The notes under the pieces were generated by a model. It ran no database searches. It had not been told where the DNA came from and saw only the letters and a program-made list of their open reading frames with translations. DNA of 64,000 nt from Planctomycetota bacterium (GTDB taxonomy: Bacteria > Planctomycetota > UBA1135 > GCA-002686595). The stretch lies in assembly GCA_012959785.1 (NCBI GenBank), contig DUCM01000010.1, positions 62,386 to 126,385 of the forward strand, read 5' to 3'. This document shows positions 8,441-15,991 of this stretch, piece by piece (positions within the stretch are counted from its first letter, which is position 1; every line of letters begins with the position of its first letter). Both the position numbers and the translations under genes were made by a program.

Positions 8441-9162
8441 GGAACTCAATCATGAAAGACACGACCACACACGAACGCTCGACGCTTACAGCTCTGGGCC
8501 TCGCCTGCGCTGGCGCTGCCCTTTGTTTCGTGGCGGCCATGGGCACTCTCATTGGAAACGCCGATGCTGGCGGGACCAACGATCGCAGTGGCTCTAATGG
8601 CGACAACGACTGGGCTACTGACGATGAGGTCATCGGCAGTCTGCCGTCCATGGGCGATCCTTCTCGGGACACGCTTCTCTTGGGCTTGCTGCTCGAAGAG
8701 CCGCCGTCCTTCTACATACAAGGTCCGGGTCCCGAGCTTTTGCGCAGCATCTTCTCGGCTGAAGCCAGCGCCTTTTCCGAGCACAGCTACACCACCTACG
8801 AGTTCGTCCCCACCAGCCGGGCTGGCATGGGCGACTTGCGCATCACCTTTCACGGCGATGTAGGGGTGGCTTTTGACACCTCGCTGCTTTCTGTGGAAGG
8901 CGTCGAGTTCGGCTTGGCCCTGGGAATGAGCAGCACGGTCTTCGGTGCGGGCATTGTCTGCAACGAGCGCGTTCACTCCACAACTCAGATGCAGTCCGGT
9001 GATGGCTTCGCTCTACCCTTTTCGGGGCTCATGGCCCTCGGCCTCCTCCATCGGGTTCAGGTTTTCACCGCTGACGGTAAGGGCTCGCGCACGGCCCTCG
9101 AGGTCGAGCAACACGGCAGCATGATCTCCCTCGCCCAAGATGTGACCCGCTCCGGGCGTTAG
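8437..9162 (+). CDS. Membrane-anchored or exported protein of unknown function in the sigma operon
   Basis: 241 aa from ATG 8437, which overlaps the previous stop as ATGA; ATG 8452 is an alternative. One hydrophobic segment (residues about 18-40, LTALGLACAGAALCFVAAMG) acts as a signal peptide or membrane anchor. The rest is an extracytoplasmic domain rich in Ser and Gly with beta-strand character (DLRITFHGDVGVAFDTSLLS). I do not recognise the family. As the third gene of the sigma/anti-sigma operon it is a candidate signal sensor or main target of the sigma factor. A terminator-like hairpin lies 38 bases after the stop. Confidence 0.65.
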   Translation: MRNSIMKDTTTHERSTLTALGLACAGAALCFVAAMGTLIGNADAGGTNDRSGSNGDNDWATDDEVIGSLPSMGDPSRDTLLLGLLLEEPPSFYIQGPGPELLRSIFSAEASAFSEHSYTTYEFVPTSRAGMGDLRITFHGDVGVAFDTSLLSVEGVEFGLALGMSSTVFGAGIVCNERVHSTTQMQSGDGFALPFSGLMALGLLHRVQVFTADGKGSRTALEVEQHGSMISLAQDVTRSGR

Positions 9163-9200
9163 GACCTGACCAGCCAAGAGGCTCCTCCGGGGGCCTTCCA

Positions 9201-9240
9201 AGGCCGCGGCCCCGAAACGGGACGCGGCCTTTCCTTGTTC
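9201..9240 (+). terminator. Rho-independent-like terminator after the sigma operon
   Basis: Stem AGGCCGCG (9201-9208) pairs perfectly with CGCGGCCT (9223-9230). An inner CCC/GGG pairing surrounds a GAAAC loop, and the tail is T-rich (TTCCTTGTT). It is well placed to end the 6405-9162 transcript. Confidence 0.7.
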
Positions 9241-9299
9241 TGGGCGCCTCCGGGGAGGGGGTCTCAGGCTCTCGCCGTCCCCGGTCGATGGGAGCCTAG

Positions 9300-10382
9300 A
9301 TGCGTATCTCCCTGTGCATGATTGTGCGTGACGAGGCCGACACCCTCGCCCGTTGCTTGGAGCCCCTGCAGGGCGTGGTGGACGAGTTGTGCATCGTGGA
9401 CACGGGCTCGACCGACGGCACCCTCGCCCTTGCTCGCGAGCTAGGTGCGCGGGCGACGAGTTTCGAATGGTGCGATGATTTTTCCGCCGCGCGCAACGCT
9501 TGCCTGAAGATCGCCAGCGGCGATTGGGTGCTCGTGCTCGACGCCGACGAGTTTCTGATCCCGGACGGCGCGCGCGCGGCCCTCCTGGAATTCGCCCAGG
9601 CCCATCCCGCCGCCATTGGCCGGGTGCGCATCAAGAACATCGAGGTGGCCGGCGGCAGCGCGGGCAGCAGCACGCACATCTCGCGCTTCTTCCCGCGCTG
9701 CGACGAGTTGCGTTTCGCGGGTCGCGTGCACGAGCAACTGGTCCACTCCGCCGCGGAGCCCGAGCGTCTGGACACCGGCGTGGCGGCCCTGCACCACGGC
9801 TACACCCACGAGGCTCTGGTCTCACGGCGCAAGCTCGAGCGCAATCGCGCCCTGGTGACTCGCGCCCTGGAAGAGGCGCCCCTGGATGCTTACCTCTGGT
9901 ACCAGCTCGGGCGCACCGAGTTCGTGGCCGAGGATCACACTGCGGCCTGGCAGGCTCTTTTCCGTTCGATTGAATTGCTGGACGGTGAGCGGACGCCCTT
10001 CGTGGCGCTCTTGTTCGAGACCGCCGCCTATTCCCTGCGTGCCCTGGGCCGCTCGGAAGAGGCCCTGGCTCTGCTCGTACCCCTCGTGCCTCGTTTCAAA
10101 GAGCGCCCCGACATGCTCTTCGCCCAGGCCCTTTTGTGGATGGACACCGGCCGCTTGGCTGAGGCCGAAGCGGGCTTTCGCGCCTGCCTCTTGCTAGAGG
10201 GCGCCGATCCCGAGGGCGGCGAGAGTGCGCTCTGCGCCTCGACTTGGGCCCCCGCCTTCAACTTGGGCGTCATGCACGAAATGCTCCAAAAAACCGCCGC
10301 GGCCCTGGATTGGTACCGCCGCGCCCTGGCGCACCGCCCCGACCACCAACCCAGCCTCTCCGGTATCGCGCGCTGTTCCTAA
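9300..10382 (+). CDS. Family 2 glycosyltransferase with C-terminal TPR region
   Basis: 360 aa. The N-terminal GT-A fold is clear: M-R-I-S-L-C-M-I-V-R-D-E-A, then D-T-G-S-T-D-G-T, then the D-x-D motif L-D-A-D-E-F around residue 80, and R-F-F-P-R with G-R-V-H-E-Q. The C-terminal half has TPR-like repeats (AYLWYQLGRTEFVAED, AYSLRALGRSEEALALL, AALDWYRRALAHRPDH). Family knowledge: SunT/GT2-TPR proteins transfer a sugar to a peptide or glycan acceptor held by the TPR part, in the cytoplasm or at the inner membrane face. Donor and acceptor cannot be read from the sequence. It is monocistronic between a terminator and a convergent gene. Confidence 0.85.
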   Translation: MRISLCMIVRDEADTLARCLEPLQGVVDELCIVDTGSTDGTLALARELGARATSFEWCDDFSAARNACLKIASGDWVLVLDADEFLIPDGARAALLEFAQAHPAAIGRVRIKNIEVAGGSAGSSTHISRFFPRCDELRFAGRVHEQLVHSAAEPERLDTGVAALHHGYTHEALVSRRKLERNRALVTRALEEAPLDAYLWYQLGRTEFVAEDHTAAWQALFRSIELLDGERTPFVALLFETAAYSLRALGRSEEALALLVPLVPRFKERPDMLFAQALLWMDTGRLAEAEAGFRACLLLEGADPEGGESALCASTWAPAFNLGVMHEMLQKTAAALDWYRRALAHRPDHQPSLSGIARCS

Positions 10383-10405
10383 ACCAAGTCTGTGACCAAC
10401 GCGAA

Positions 10406-11872
10406 TCAGGGGCAGAAGGTCACCGACAGACCATCAGTGAGGTTCCATCCGCTGCCGCTGGGATCGGGATCGCGGTACCAGAACTGGAAGAACGCCGTTT
10501 GGCCCTGGGTGAAGGGGAAGGCTGCAGCCTGGCTGAAGTCGAAGGGCAGGCTGACCATGGCCGACGCGGGGATCTGTAGGGCTGGGTCGAGGCGCTGGAT
10601 CGCACCCGCCACACAGCGCAAGCCCTCACCGAAGACGAGGGGCGGATCGTGCTTGGCGAAGCCGAAGTAAAACACCCCGGGCTGGCCGGGGGCGAGGCCC
10701 GCGGCCGAGATGGTGAAGGTGTTCTGGGAGACGCTGGGCAGGCCCGCAGCGCCGATCGAGGCTGCCACGCCACTGCTGTTCACATTCGCTGAACAGAAGT
10801 ATTCCACCAGGCACTCGCAGGCGTCGGGGATGCCATTGGTGTTGGTGTCCGGGTCGCATTCATCGGGGATGGAGTTGGCGTCGCAGTCCGGCGAACCGTT
10901 AACGATATCCAGGTCATCTCCCAGGCCGTTACCGTTGCAGTCCGGGCAGACCGGCAACGAAGCACCAAGGTCGGCCAGGGTGCCATCGCAATCGAGAGGG
11001 AAGGCTCCGTCGCCGGCGTCGATGCAAGGCGACCCCGAGAGCAGGGCAAAGTCGCCCGCCGCAGGATTGGCGAAGAGCGGGTCACCGATGAGGTTACCCG
11101 CGCCGGAATAACCACCCTGGACTGTGCAGTAATCCACCAGCGCCGCCGTGCCCTGGTTGTAGGGCGGACCAAAGGCGCCGATCTGGTTGCCCTCATTGCC
11201 CCAGACCACCGAGTGAGTCACCCATACCTGGCCCGCGTTGGCCATGGAGATACCGCCTTGGTGGCCGAAGAAGTTGTCCGAGGAATTGCCGTACACGGTG
11301 CACTGCTCGAGGAGCATCGTGGCCGAATAGTCGCACAGGGTGGCACCCCCGCTGGCCCAGGCGCGGTTGTTCGAGATCCGCGTGCGCCGCACGGCCACAT
11401 GGGTGCGCGCACCCCCCGAATAGATGCCACCGGCGAAGGTGCCGGTGCCCCAAGCGTTGTTGCTCAGGATGCAATCGGAGATTTCGAGTTGGGCGCCGCC
11501 TCCCGCCCAGACGGCACCGCCGTAGTAGTCGAAGCCAAAGCTCGAAGGGAAGGGCCGCCCGGCACCACCGGTAAGGGTCAGCCCATGCAGGCGCGTGCCG
11601 CTCGCCACCCCATCGGCCAGCACAACACAATTGCCAAGACCCGTGCCGTTGACCGTGGTGGTGGTGGCCCCGCCCAGGCCGATCAGTTCCAGACGCTTGC
11701 CCTGCAAGTCGAGGACTTCGTGGTAGGTCCCCGGATCGATCAGGATGCGATCGCCGCTGCTGGCGGCTTGGATGGCGGCCTGGATGGAATCCGTCGCAGT
11801 GACTGACCAGTCGTTGGCCTGGGCCGAAAGGGAAAAAAGGACCACAAGGATGGTGGATCTGATGGCTTGCAT
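10406..11872 (-). CDS. Secreted right-handed beta-helix protein with calcium repeats and the shared C-terminal module
   Basis: 488 aa from ATG 11872 (MQAIRSTILVVLFSLSAQA, a signal peptide). Residues about 22-330 form a parallel beta-helix of the pectate-lyase type (S-I-Q-A-A-I-Q-A-A-S-S-G-D-R-I-L-I-D-P-G-T-Y, then repeats ending in 'G-G-A' and 'N-N/S-x-W'). Residues about 340-375 are thrombospondin-3/dockerin-like calcium repeats (DCNGNGLGDD, DCDANSIPDECD, TNTNGIPDACE). The C-terminal ~120 residues match the module shared with the first and the 61380 genes (PGQPGVFYFG, VFGEGLRC, FQFWYRD, WNLTDGLSV). Probably extracellular, perhaps polysaccharide-binding or -cleaving; no catalytic residues could be assigned. 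Confidence 0.82.
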   Translation of the reverse strand: MQAIRSTILVVLFSLSAQANDWSVTATDSIQAAIQAASSGDRILIDPGTYHEVLDLQGKRLELIGLGGATTTTVNGTGLGNCVVLADGVASGTRLHGLTLTGGAGRPFPSSFGFDYYGGAVWAGGGAQLEISDCILSNNAWGTGTFAGGIYSGGARTHVAVRRTRISNNRAWASGGATLCDYSATMLLEQCTVYGNSSDNFFGHQGGISMANAGQVWVTHSVVWGNEGNQIGAFGPPYNQGTAALVDYCTVQGGYSGAGNLIGDPLFANPAAGDFALLSGSPCIDAGDGAFPLDCDGTLADLGASLPVCPDCNGNGLGDDLDIVNGSPDCDANSIPDECDPDTNTNGIPDACECLVEYFCSANVNSSGVAASIGAAGLPSVSQNTFTISAAGLAPGQPGVFYFGFAKHDPPLVFGEGLRCVAGAIQRLDPALQIPASAMVSLPFDFSQAAAFPFTQGQTAFFQFWYRDPDPSGSGWNLTDGLSVTFCP

Positions 11873-12081
11873 GGGAAATTGGGCTCGCTGTGAGGTGCCG
11901 TGTTCGGGGTCGGAGTTGGGAATCTCACGACCAGTTAGTAGCTGCGGGCTAGTGCCCATAGCAGTGCAGAGCTAACCCCTAAAGAGATGCCTCCGACCCA
12001 GCGGGACAGGGGAACTGCGGGCAATTCACAGGGCGCGTTCAAGTGTGCCAGAGAACCGCCCTCAGGCCTTCTTGAGGGTTC

Positions 12082-13692
12082 CTACCAGCAGCAACCGTCG
12101 AAACAGGCGCGCCAGCCTCCGCGGGGTGCGCCCGATTCCTGGATGGGCGCCGGGCCGGCATAGCCCACGGCCGCCAGCTCGGCCAACTCTCTCGCCGAGA
12201 GGGGGCCCCAGCCTCCCGCTGGGCGTGTTGCGGAGAGCGCGCGACTCTCGGCCAGGGCGGCGCGCTGCTTCGCAAGCGTATCGCGCACTCCCGCGGCGAC
12301 TTCTTCTTCGAGGCGAAAGGCCACCGTCGCCGACTGTTCGCCGGGATCGCTATCTAGGGCAAAGCGCGCCCCTTGCCAGGGCTCGTCGCCCCGAGCGCCG
12401 AGCAGGATGTGTTCCTCCTCGCTCAAGAGGCCCACCCGGCGCCGCGGCGGGCCCTCGCCGTCGAACAGCAAGAGTTCAGATAGCACGATCGCGGGAGCAA
12501 TCTGCGCCTCGCCACGCAGAACCGGACCGAGGTCGCGACCCAGGCTGCCAGCCGGCGCGCGTAGTCCCAGGAGACCGTAGATCGTGGGGGCCAGATCGAC
12601 CAACCCACTCGCGCCGCCGATCTCCAGGCCTCCTTCGATGTGTCCCGGCCAGGCGACGATCCAGGGCACATGCACGCTCTCGACATAGAGCGCCCCGCGG
12701 TGAGTCTTGCCGCCGTGTTCAAAGAACTCCTCGCCGTGGTCCGAGGTGACCATGACCAGGGTGTCCTCCAGGATGCCGCGCTCATCCAACTCGTCGAGAA
12801 GTCTGCCGACTTGCGAATCCACCCACGCGATGCCGCCGTCGTAGAGGGCGATCAAGTGCTCCAGGTCCCGGGGATCCATGTCCCGTTGCACGGGCGAGTC
12901 GGCCGAGGTCACATTCTTGCCGTTGATAGCGCCCGTGTAATCGGGATCGAAGAGCGTGTTGTAGGGCGCCGGCGGCGTATAGGGATCGTGAACATCGAAG
13001 AGGTGCACGAAGGTGAACAGAGGTACATCAGGGTTCTCGTCAAGGGTGGAGTCGATCCACTCCAGGGCGCGCTCGATGGTTTCCGGCGAACTTTGGTGTG
13101 TGGCGTCGAACAGGTCGGGGTACTGTGCGGCCAGCGCTTTCAGCCCTTCCGTGTCGCCCGCTGCGCGCAAGGCCTCGAACTTCTCGGCCACCGGCGGCCA
13201 GGAGTAGAACGTGTGGCCGAGTCGTTCGTAGACATCGAAGCCCGCACCAAAACCAAAGCGCGGTTCGAGATACTTCCAGGTGTAGAAACCGCCGCAGGCA
13301 TAGCCCGCCGCCCCCAGGACCTCGGGCAGAAAAGTTCCCGTGAGGGGCACCGCCAAGGCCTCACCCGCTTCATCGCTGCGCGTCCAGAGTCGATCGTCAC
13401 AGATCCCGTGGCCGCTCACCGGCAAGCCGGTGAAGATCGTCATGTGGCTCGGCAGGGTCCACGAGCTGCTCGCGAAGGTGCGCTCGAAGCGCGCACCGCT
13501 AGCGGCCAGGGCGTCCAGGCGCGGACTCGTGGGTCGCGAGTATCCGTGGCACGAGAGGTGGTCGGCGCGCAGGGTGTCGATGCTCACCAGCAGCACATGA
13601 GGCGGCCGCGCGGGACCTCGGGAATCGCTGGAGCAGGAGCAGGCAAGCGCGCCCAAGAGGGCCAGGGCGAGAAGAGGGCGGGGGGTCTGCAT
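12082..13692 (-). CDS. Sulfatase-like AP-superfamily hydrolase, probable lipoprotein, with Thr at the nucleophile site
   Basis: 536 aa from ATG 13692 (MQTPRPLLALALLGALACSC), a signal peptide with a probable lipobox Cys. The alkaline-phosphatase-superfamily sulfatase core is clear: H-V-L-L-V-S-I-D-T-L-R-A-D-H, then P-T-S-P-R-L-D-A-L-A, then W-T-L-P-S-H-M-T, later L-F-D-V-H-D-P-Y-T-P-P and T-S-D-H-G-E-E-F-F-E-H-G. The formylglycine signature C/S-x-P-x-R is replaced by T79-L-P-S-H83, so a normal Cys/Ser maturation site is absent. In this superfamily a Thr nucleophile is typical of phosphate or phosphoethanolamine transfer. It is therefore more likely a phosphoesterase/transferase or an atypical sulfatase. 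No sulfatase-maturating enzyme is adjacent. Confidence 0.82.
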   Translation of the reverse strand: MQTPRPLLALALLGALACSCSSDSRGPARPPHVLLVSIDTLRADHLSCHGYSRPTSPRLDALAASGARFERTFASSSWTLPSHMTIFTGLPVSGHGICDDRLWTRSDEAGEALAVPLTGTFLPEVLGAAGYACGGFYTWKYLEPRFGFGAGFDVYERLGHTFYSWPPVAEKFEALRAAGDTEGLKALAAQYPDLFDATHQSSPETIERALEWIDSTLDENPDVPLFTFVHLFDVHDPYTPPAPYNTLFDPDYTGAINGKNVTSADSPVQRDMDPRDLEHLIALYDGGIAWVDSQVGRLLDELDERGILEDTLVMVTSDHGEEFFEHGGKTHRGALYVESVHVPWIVAWPGHIEGGLEIGGASGLVDLAPTIYGLLGLRAPAGSLGRDLGPVLRGEAQIAPAIVLSELLLFDGEGPPRRRVGLLSEEEHILLGARGDEPWQGARFALDSDPGEQSATVAFRLEEEVAAGVRDTLAKQRAALAESRALSATRPAGGWGPLSARELAELAAVGYAGPAPIQESGAPRGGWRACFDGCCW

Positions 13693-14092
13693 GGGTGCCT
13701 GTCCGGCGAGCGGCCCCTGTCCGTCTCTGGCCAAGAGCGCGTGCGAGAATAGCACGCAGAGCCCTGGTGCGGGCCCCAGGCCAGGGTCCTGGCGTCCCTC
13801 CGGGCCCCACCTGCCGAGGAGTTTTTGCTCTGCCCTGCGGGATGACCCGCGGGGCAGCCCCTCGCCTGACCTGGGAGGGCCCCAAAGTGGGTACCGAGTC
13901 CCAAGAAAGGTTCCTCGAAAAGGATGTCGTAATGCGGCCAGGCAGCCCCGGAGGCCCTCTACAGGGCCGTTTCCGGCCCCTTTTGGGGTTAGGCCCTCCG
14001 TCGCGCTCATGCAGTCCTCTGCGGTACCGATAACCGGGGTGCCCGGTGCGCTGCGTCCCCCCATGGCCCGCGCTCGCGCTGCGGCTCTTTCC
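13693..14092. other. Divergent intergenic region between sulfatase-like and FliK-like genes
   Basis: No gene is supported. An inverted repeat GCGTGC/GCACGC (13739-13744 and 13752-13757) with a 7-base AT-richer spacer sits about 50 bases upstream of the sulfatase-like start and could be an operator. The FliK-like gene could begin as early as ATG 14009. Confidence 0.4.
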
Positions 14093-15532
14093 ATGGAACC
14101 CCTCTCGATCCAGTCTGGAGTCTCTCAAACCGTGCGACCGGTGATGGCCCTCGACGCCAACCTGACGGCCGTTTTGCGTGAAGGCCGCACGGTGGCGGGG
14201 GAGGTCTTGCAGACCCTGGGCGGCAAGGGCCTCCTGATCGGCCTGGGTCGCCACCGCGTGCCGGCGCAATCGCAGGTGGAGTTGATGCCCGGCGAGCGTT
14301 TTCTGGCGCGGGTGGAACACACGGCCGAAGGCACCCGACTCAGGGTCTTGGGCCAGCACGGTGGGAAGGAGTCGAGTTTGGTTGTGGCCCTGCGCGGCGC
14401 CGTGGGCGACGACCGTCCCGTGGGCGAGTTGCTCAAGGACCTTGGCGCGGCCCTGCGCGGCGCCATCGAGCAGGGTGGCGATCCCGGCGGCAAGCTCCAG
14501 CGCCTGATGAAGAGTCTGGGCGAGCACATCTTCGTGCCCGGTTCGAATGGCGCGGAATTGAGTGAGTTGCTCAGCCGGGCGGGGCTCGACCACGAGGCCA
14601 TCCTGGCCCAACTGGCGAGCGCTGGAACCGAGACCCGGTCCCTGGCCCTCGCGCGCGAATTCGCCGCCAAGCTCCTGGGCGTCTTGCAAGCGGCCCTGGC
14701 CTCCGCCGGAGCGACACTCGACAAGCAAGCCATGGGGCAGTTGCGACGCCTGACCGAGGGCCTCTTGGTCCAACTCCTCGGCAGTTCCCAGCCCGGCGCG
14801 TCCTCAGCTTCCCTTTCCCGGAGCTTCGCCCGCCAGCTTGCCGGCCTCTTCGGCGGACTGCCCGACAGCCCCGCCCGTCAGGCCCTCTTGGCCGCCCTGC
14901 CCGGCGCTTTGAGCCAACTCCTCGGCGGCGATCCACCCAGCAAGCTCGGCCAGGCTCTGCTGGCAGCCTTTCAAAAAGAGGCCACCGTGCGCCTGCTCCA
15001 AAACAACCTCAAGGGGAAGCTCCTCGCCGGTCTCGCCGATCTCGCACCGGGTGCTGCCCGCGATGCGCTCCAGCGCACCCTGCGCGGCCTCGAGGCTGAG
15101 CAACTCTTCAACCTGGCGCGCAAGGAATTCGTCGAGGGCTGGCAGCTCTCTCTGCCGGTCCCCGACGGCGACGGTTTCGCCACGGCCCAGCTCTTCTACC
15201 GCGACTCCGAGGCTCACGAGGGCGATGCCGAGCGGGGCGAGCACGAACTCCAACGGCTGACCCTTTCCGTGGATTTTTCACGCCTCGGCCCCCTACGCGC
15301 CGAGCTTGGTGTGCGCGAGGACTTCCTGGCCCTGCGCCTTTCGGTCACCCGGCCCGAGATCCAGAAGACCCTCGAAGCCGCCTTGGAGGAACTCTCACAG
15401 CAGCTCTCGAAGGGTGCCCGCGAAGTGCGCGTGAGCGTGGTTCTCTGCCAAGAGGAAGAAGTCCGCTGCGATGCCCTACACCAGGACATCCGTTGGCTGC
15501 AAGATAACCACCTGTGTGACCTCAACGGATGA
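14093..15532 (+). CDS. FliK-like hook-length control domain protein
   Basis: 479 aa from ATG 14093; ATG 14009 is an equally possible start. The body is Ala/Leu/Gly-rich and helical (ALASAGATLDKQAMGQLRRL and similar). The C-terminal ~110 residues resemble the FliK C-terminal domain, which interacts with FlhB to switch flagellar export specificity: L-T-L-S-V-D-F-S-R-L-G-P-L-R-A-E-L-G-V, then E-D-F-L-A-L-R-L-S-V, then a final amphipathic helix E-L-S-Q-Q-L-S-K-G-A-R-E-V-R-V. The ATGA overlap with a FlhB-like small gene mirrors the ylqG-ylqH pair of Bacillus and supports this reading. The N-terminal two thirds has no family assignment. Confidence 0.62.
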   Translation: MEPLSIQSGVSQTVRPVMALDANLTAVLREGRTVAGEVLQTLGGKGLLIGLGRHRVPAQSQVELMPGERFLARVEHTAEGTRLRVLGQHGGKESSLVVALRGAVGDDRPVGELLKDLGAALRGAIEQGGDPGGKLQRLMKSLGEHIFVPGSNGAELSELLSRAGLDHEAILAQLASAGTETRSLALAREFAAKLLGVLQAALASAGATLDKQAMGQLRRLTEGLLVQLLGSSQPGASSASLSRSFARQLAGLFGGLPDSPARQALLAALPGALSQLLGGDPPSKLGQALLAAFQKEATVRLLQNNLKGKLLAGLADLAPGAARDALQRTLRGLEAEQLFNLARKEFVEGWQLSLPVPDGDGFATAQLFYRDSEAHEGDAERGEHELQRLTLSVDFSRLGPLRAELGVREDFLALRLSVTRPEIQKTLEAALEELSQQLSKGAREVRVSVVLCQEEEVRCDALHQDIRWLQDNHLCDLNG

Positions 15533-15849
15533 GCCCGCAGGAACCCGTCCAGGGCGCTCTGCCCGACCCTCACGAGCAGCGCGCAGGCGCTCCCACCCGG
15601 GCGATTGCCCTCTGTTACGACGACGCATCGGCCAGCGCCCCCACGGTGGTGGCATCGGGCGCGGGCGAACTCGCTCGCCAGATCCTCGCCGTCGCCGAGG
15701 CTACTGGCGTGCCCGTGCGCGAGGATGCCGACCTCGTGACCCTGCTGTCGGCCTGCGATCTCGGCGAGGAAATACCAGCTGAGCTTTTCGAAGCCGTGGC
15801 GGAGATCCTCTCCTGGCTCTATCGCCTCAACCGATCGTTGGGCGAGTAG
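15529..15849 (+). CDS. FlhB-like small protein (EscU/YscU/FlhB cytoplasmic domain homolog)
   Basis: 106 aa; ATG 15529 overlaps the FliK-like stop. The sequence matches the stand-alone FlhB C-terminal homologs: R-A-I-A-L-C-Y-D-D-A-S-A-S-A-P-T-V-V-A, then G-A-G-E-L-A-R-Q-I-L, then G-V-P-V-R-E-D-A-D-L, then L-G-E-E-I-P-A-E-L-F-E-A-V-A-E-I-L. It lacks the N-P-T-H autocleavage motif and the membrane domain of full FlhB. Role by family: an accessory of the flagellar type III export gate. Core flagellar genes are not in the window, but the pair implies a motile stage. Confidence 0.85.
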   Translation: MSPQEPVQGALPDPHEQRAGAPTRAIALCYDDASASAPTVVASGAGELARQILAVAEATGVPVREDADLVTLLSACDLGEEIPAELFEAVAEILSWLYRLNRSLGE

Positions 15850-15887
15850 CAGGGAGACGCCACGCCTTCGCTGCTAGAGGACCTGCG

Positions 15888-15909
15888 TACTTCGCTCTGG
15901 AGCGAAGTA
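15888..15909. promoter_or_regulatory. 10-bp perfect inverted repeat between flhB-like gene and pepN
   Basis: TACTTCGCTC (15888-15897) and GAGCGAAGTA (15900-15909) are perfect inverted copies separated by TG. There is no T-run, so it may be an operator for the pepN operon (start 15992) or a Rho-independent-like stop lacking a tail. A weaker outer AGAGGA/TCCTCT pair surrounds it. Confidence 0.55.
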
Positions 15910-15991
15910 TCTCGCTCCGCATGATGCGCTCCTCTGGCCGGGCGTTATCCTCTGGGTTCACCCTTCGCAACCCCGAGTGCACCCGTCCAGT

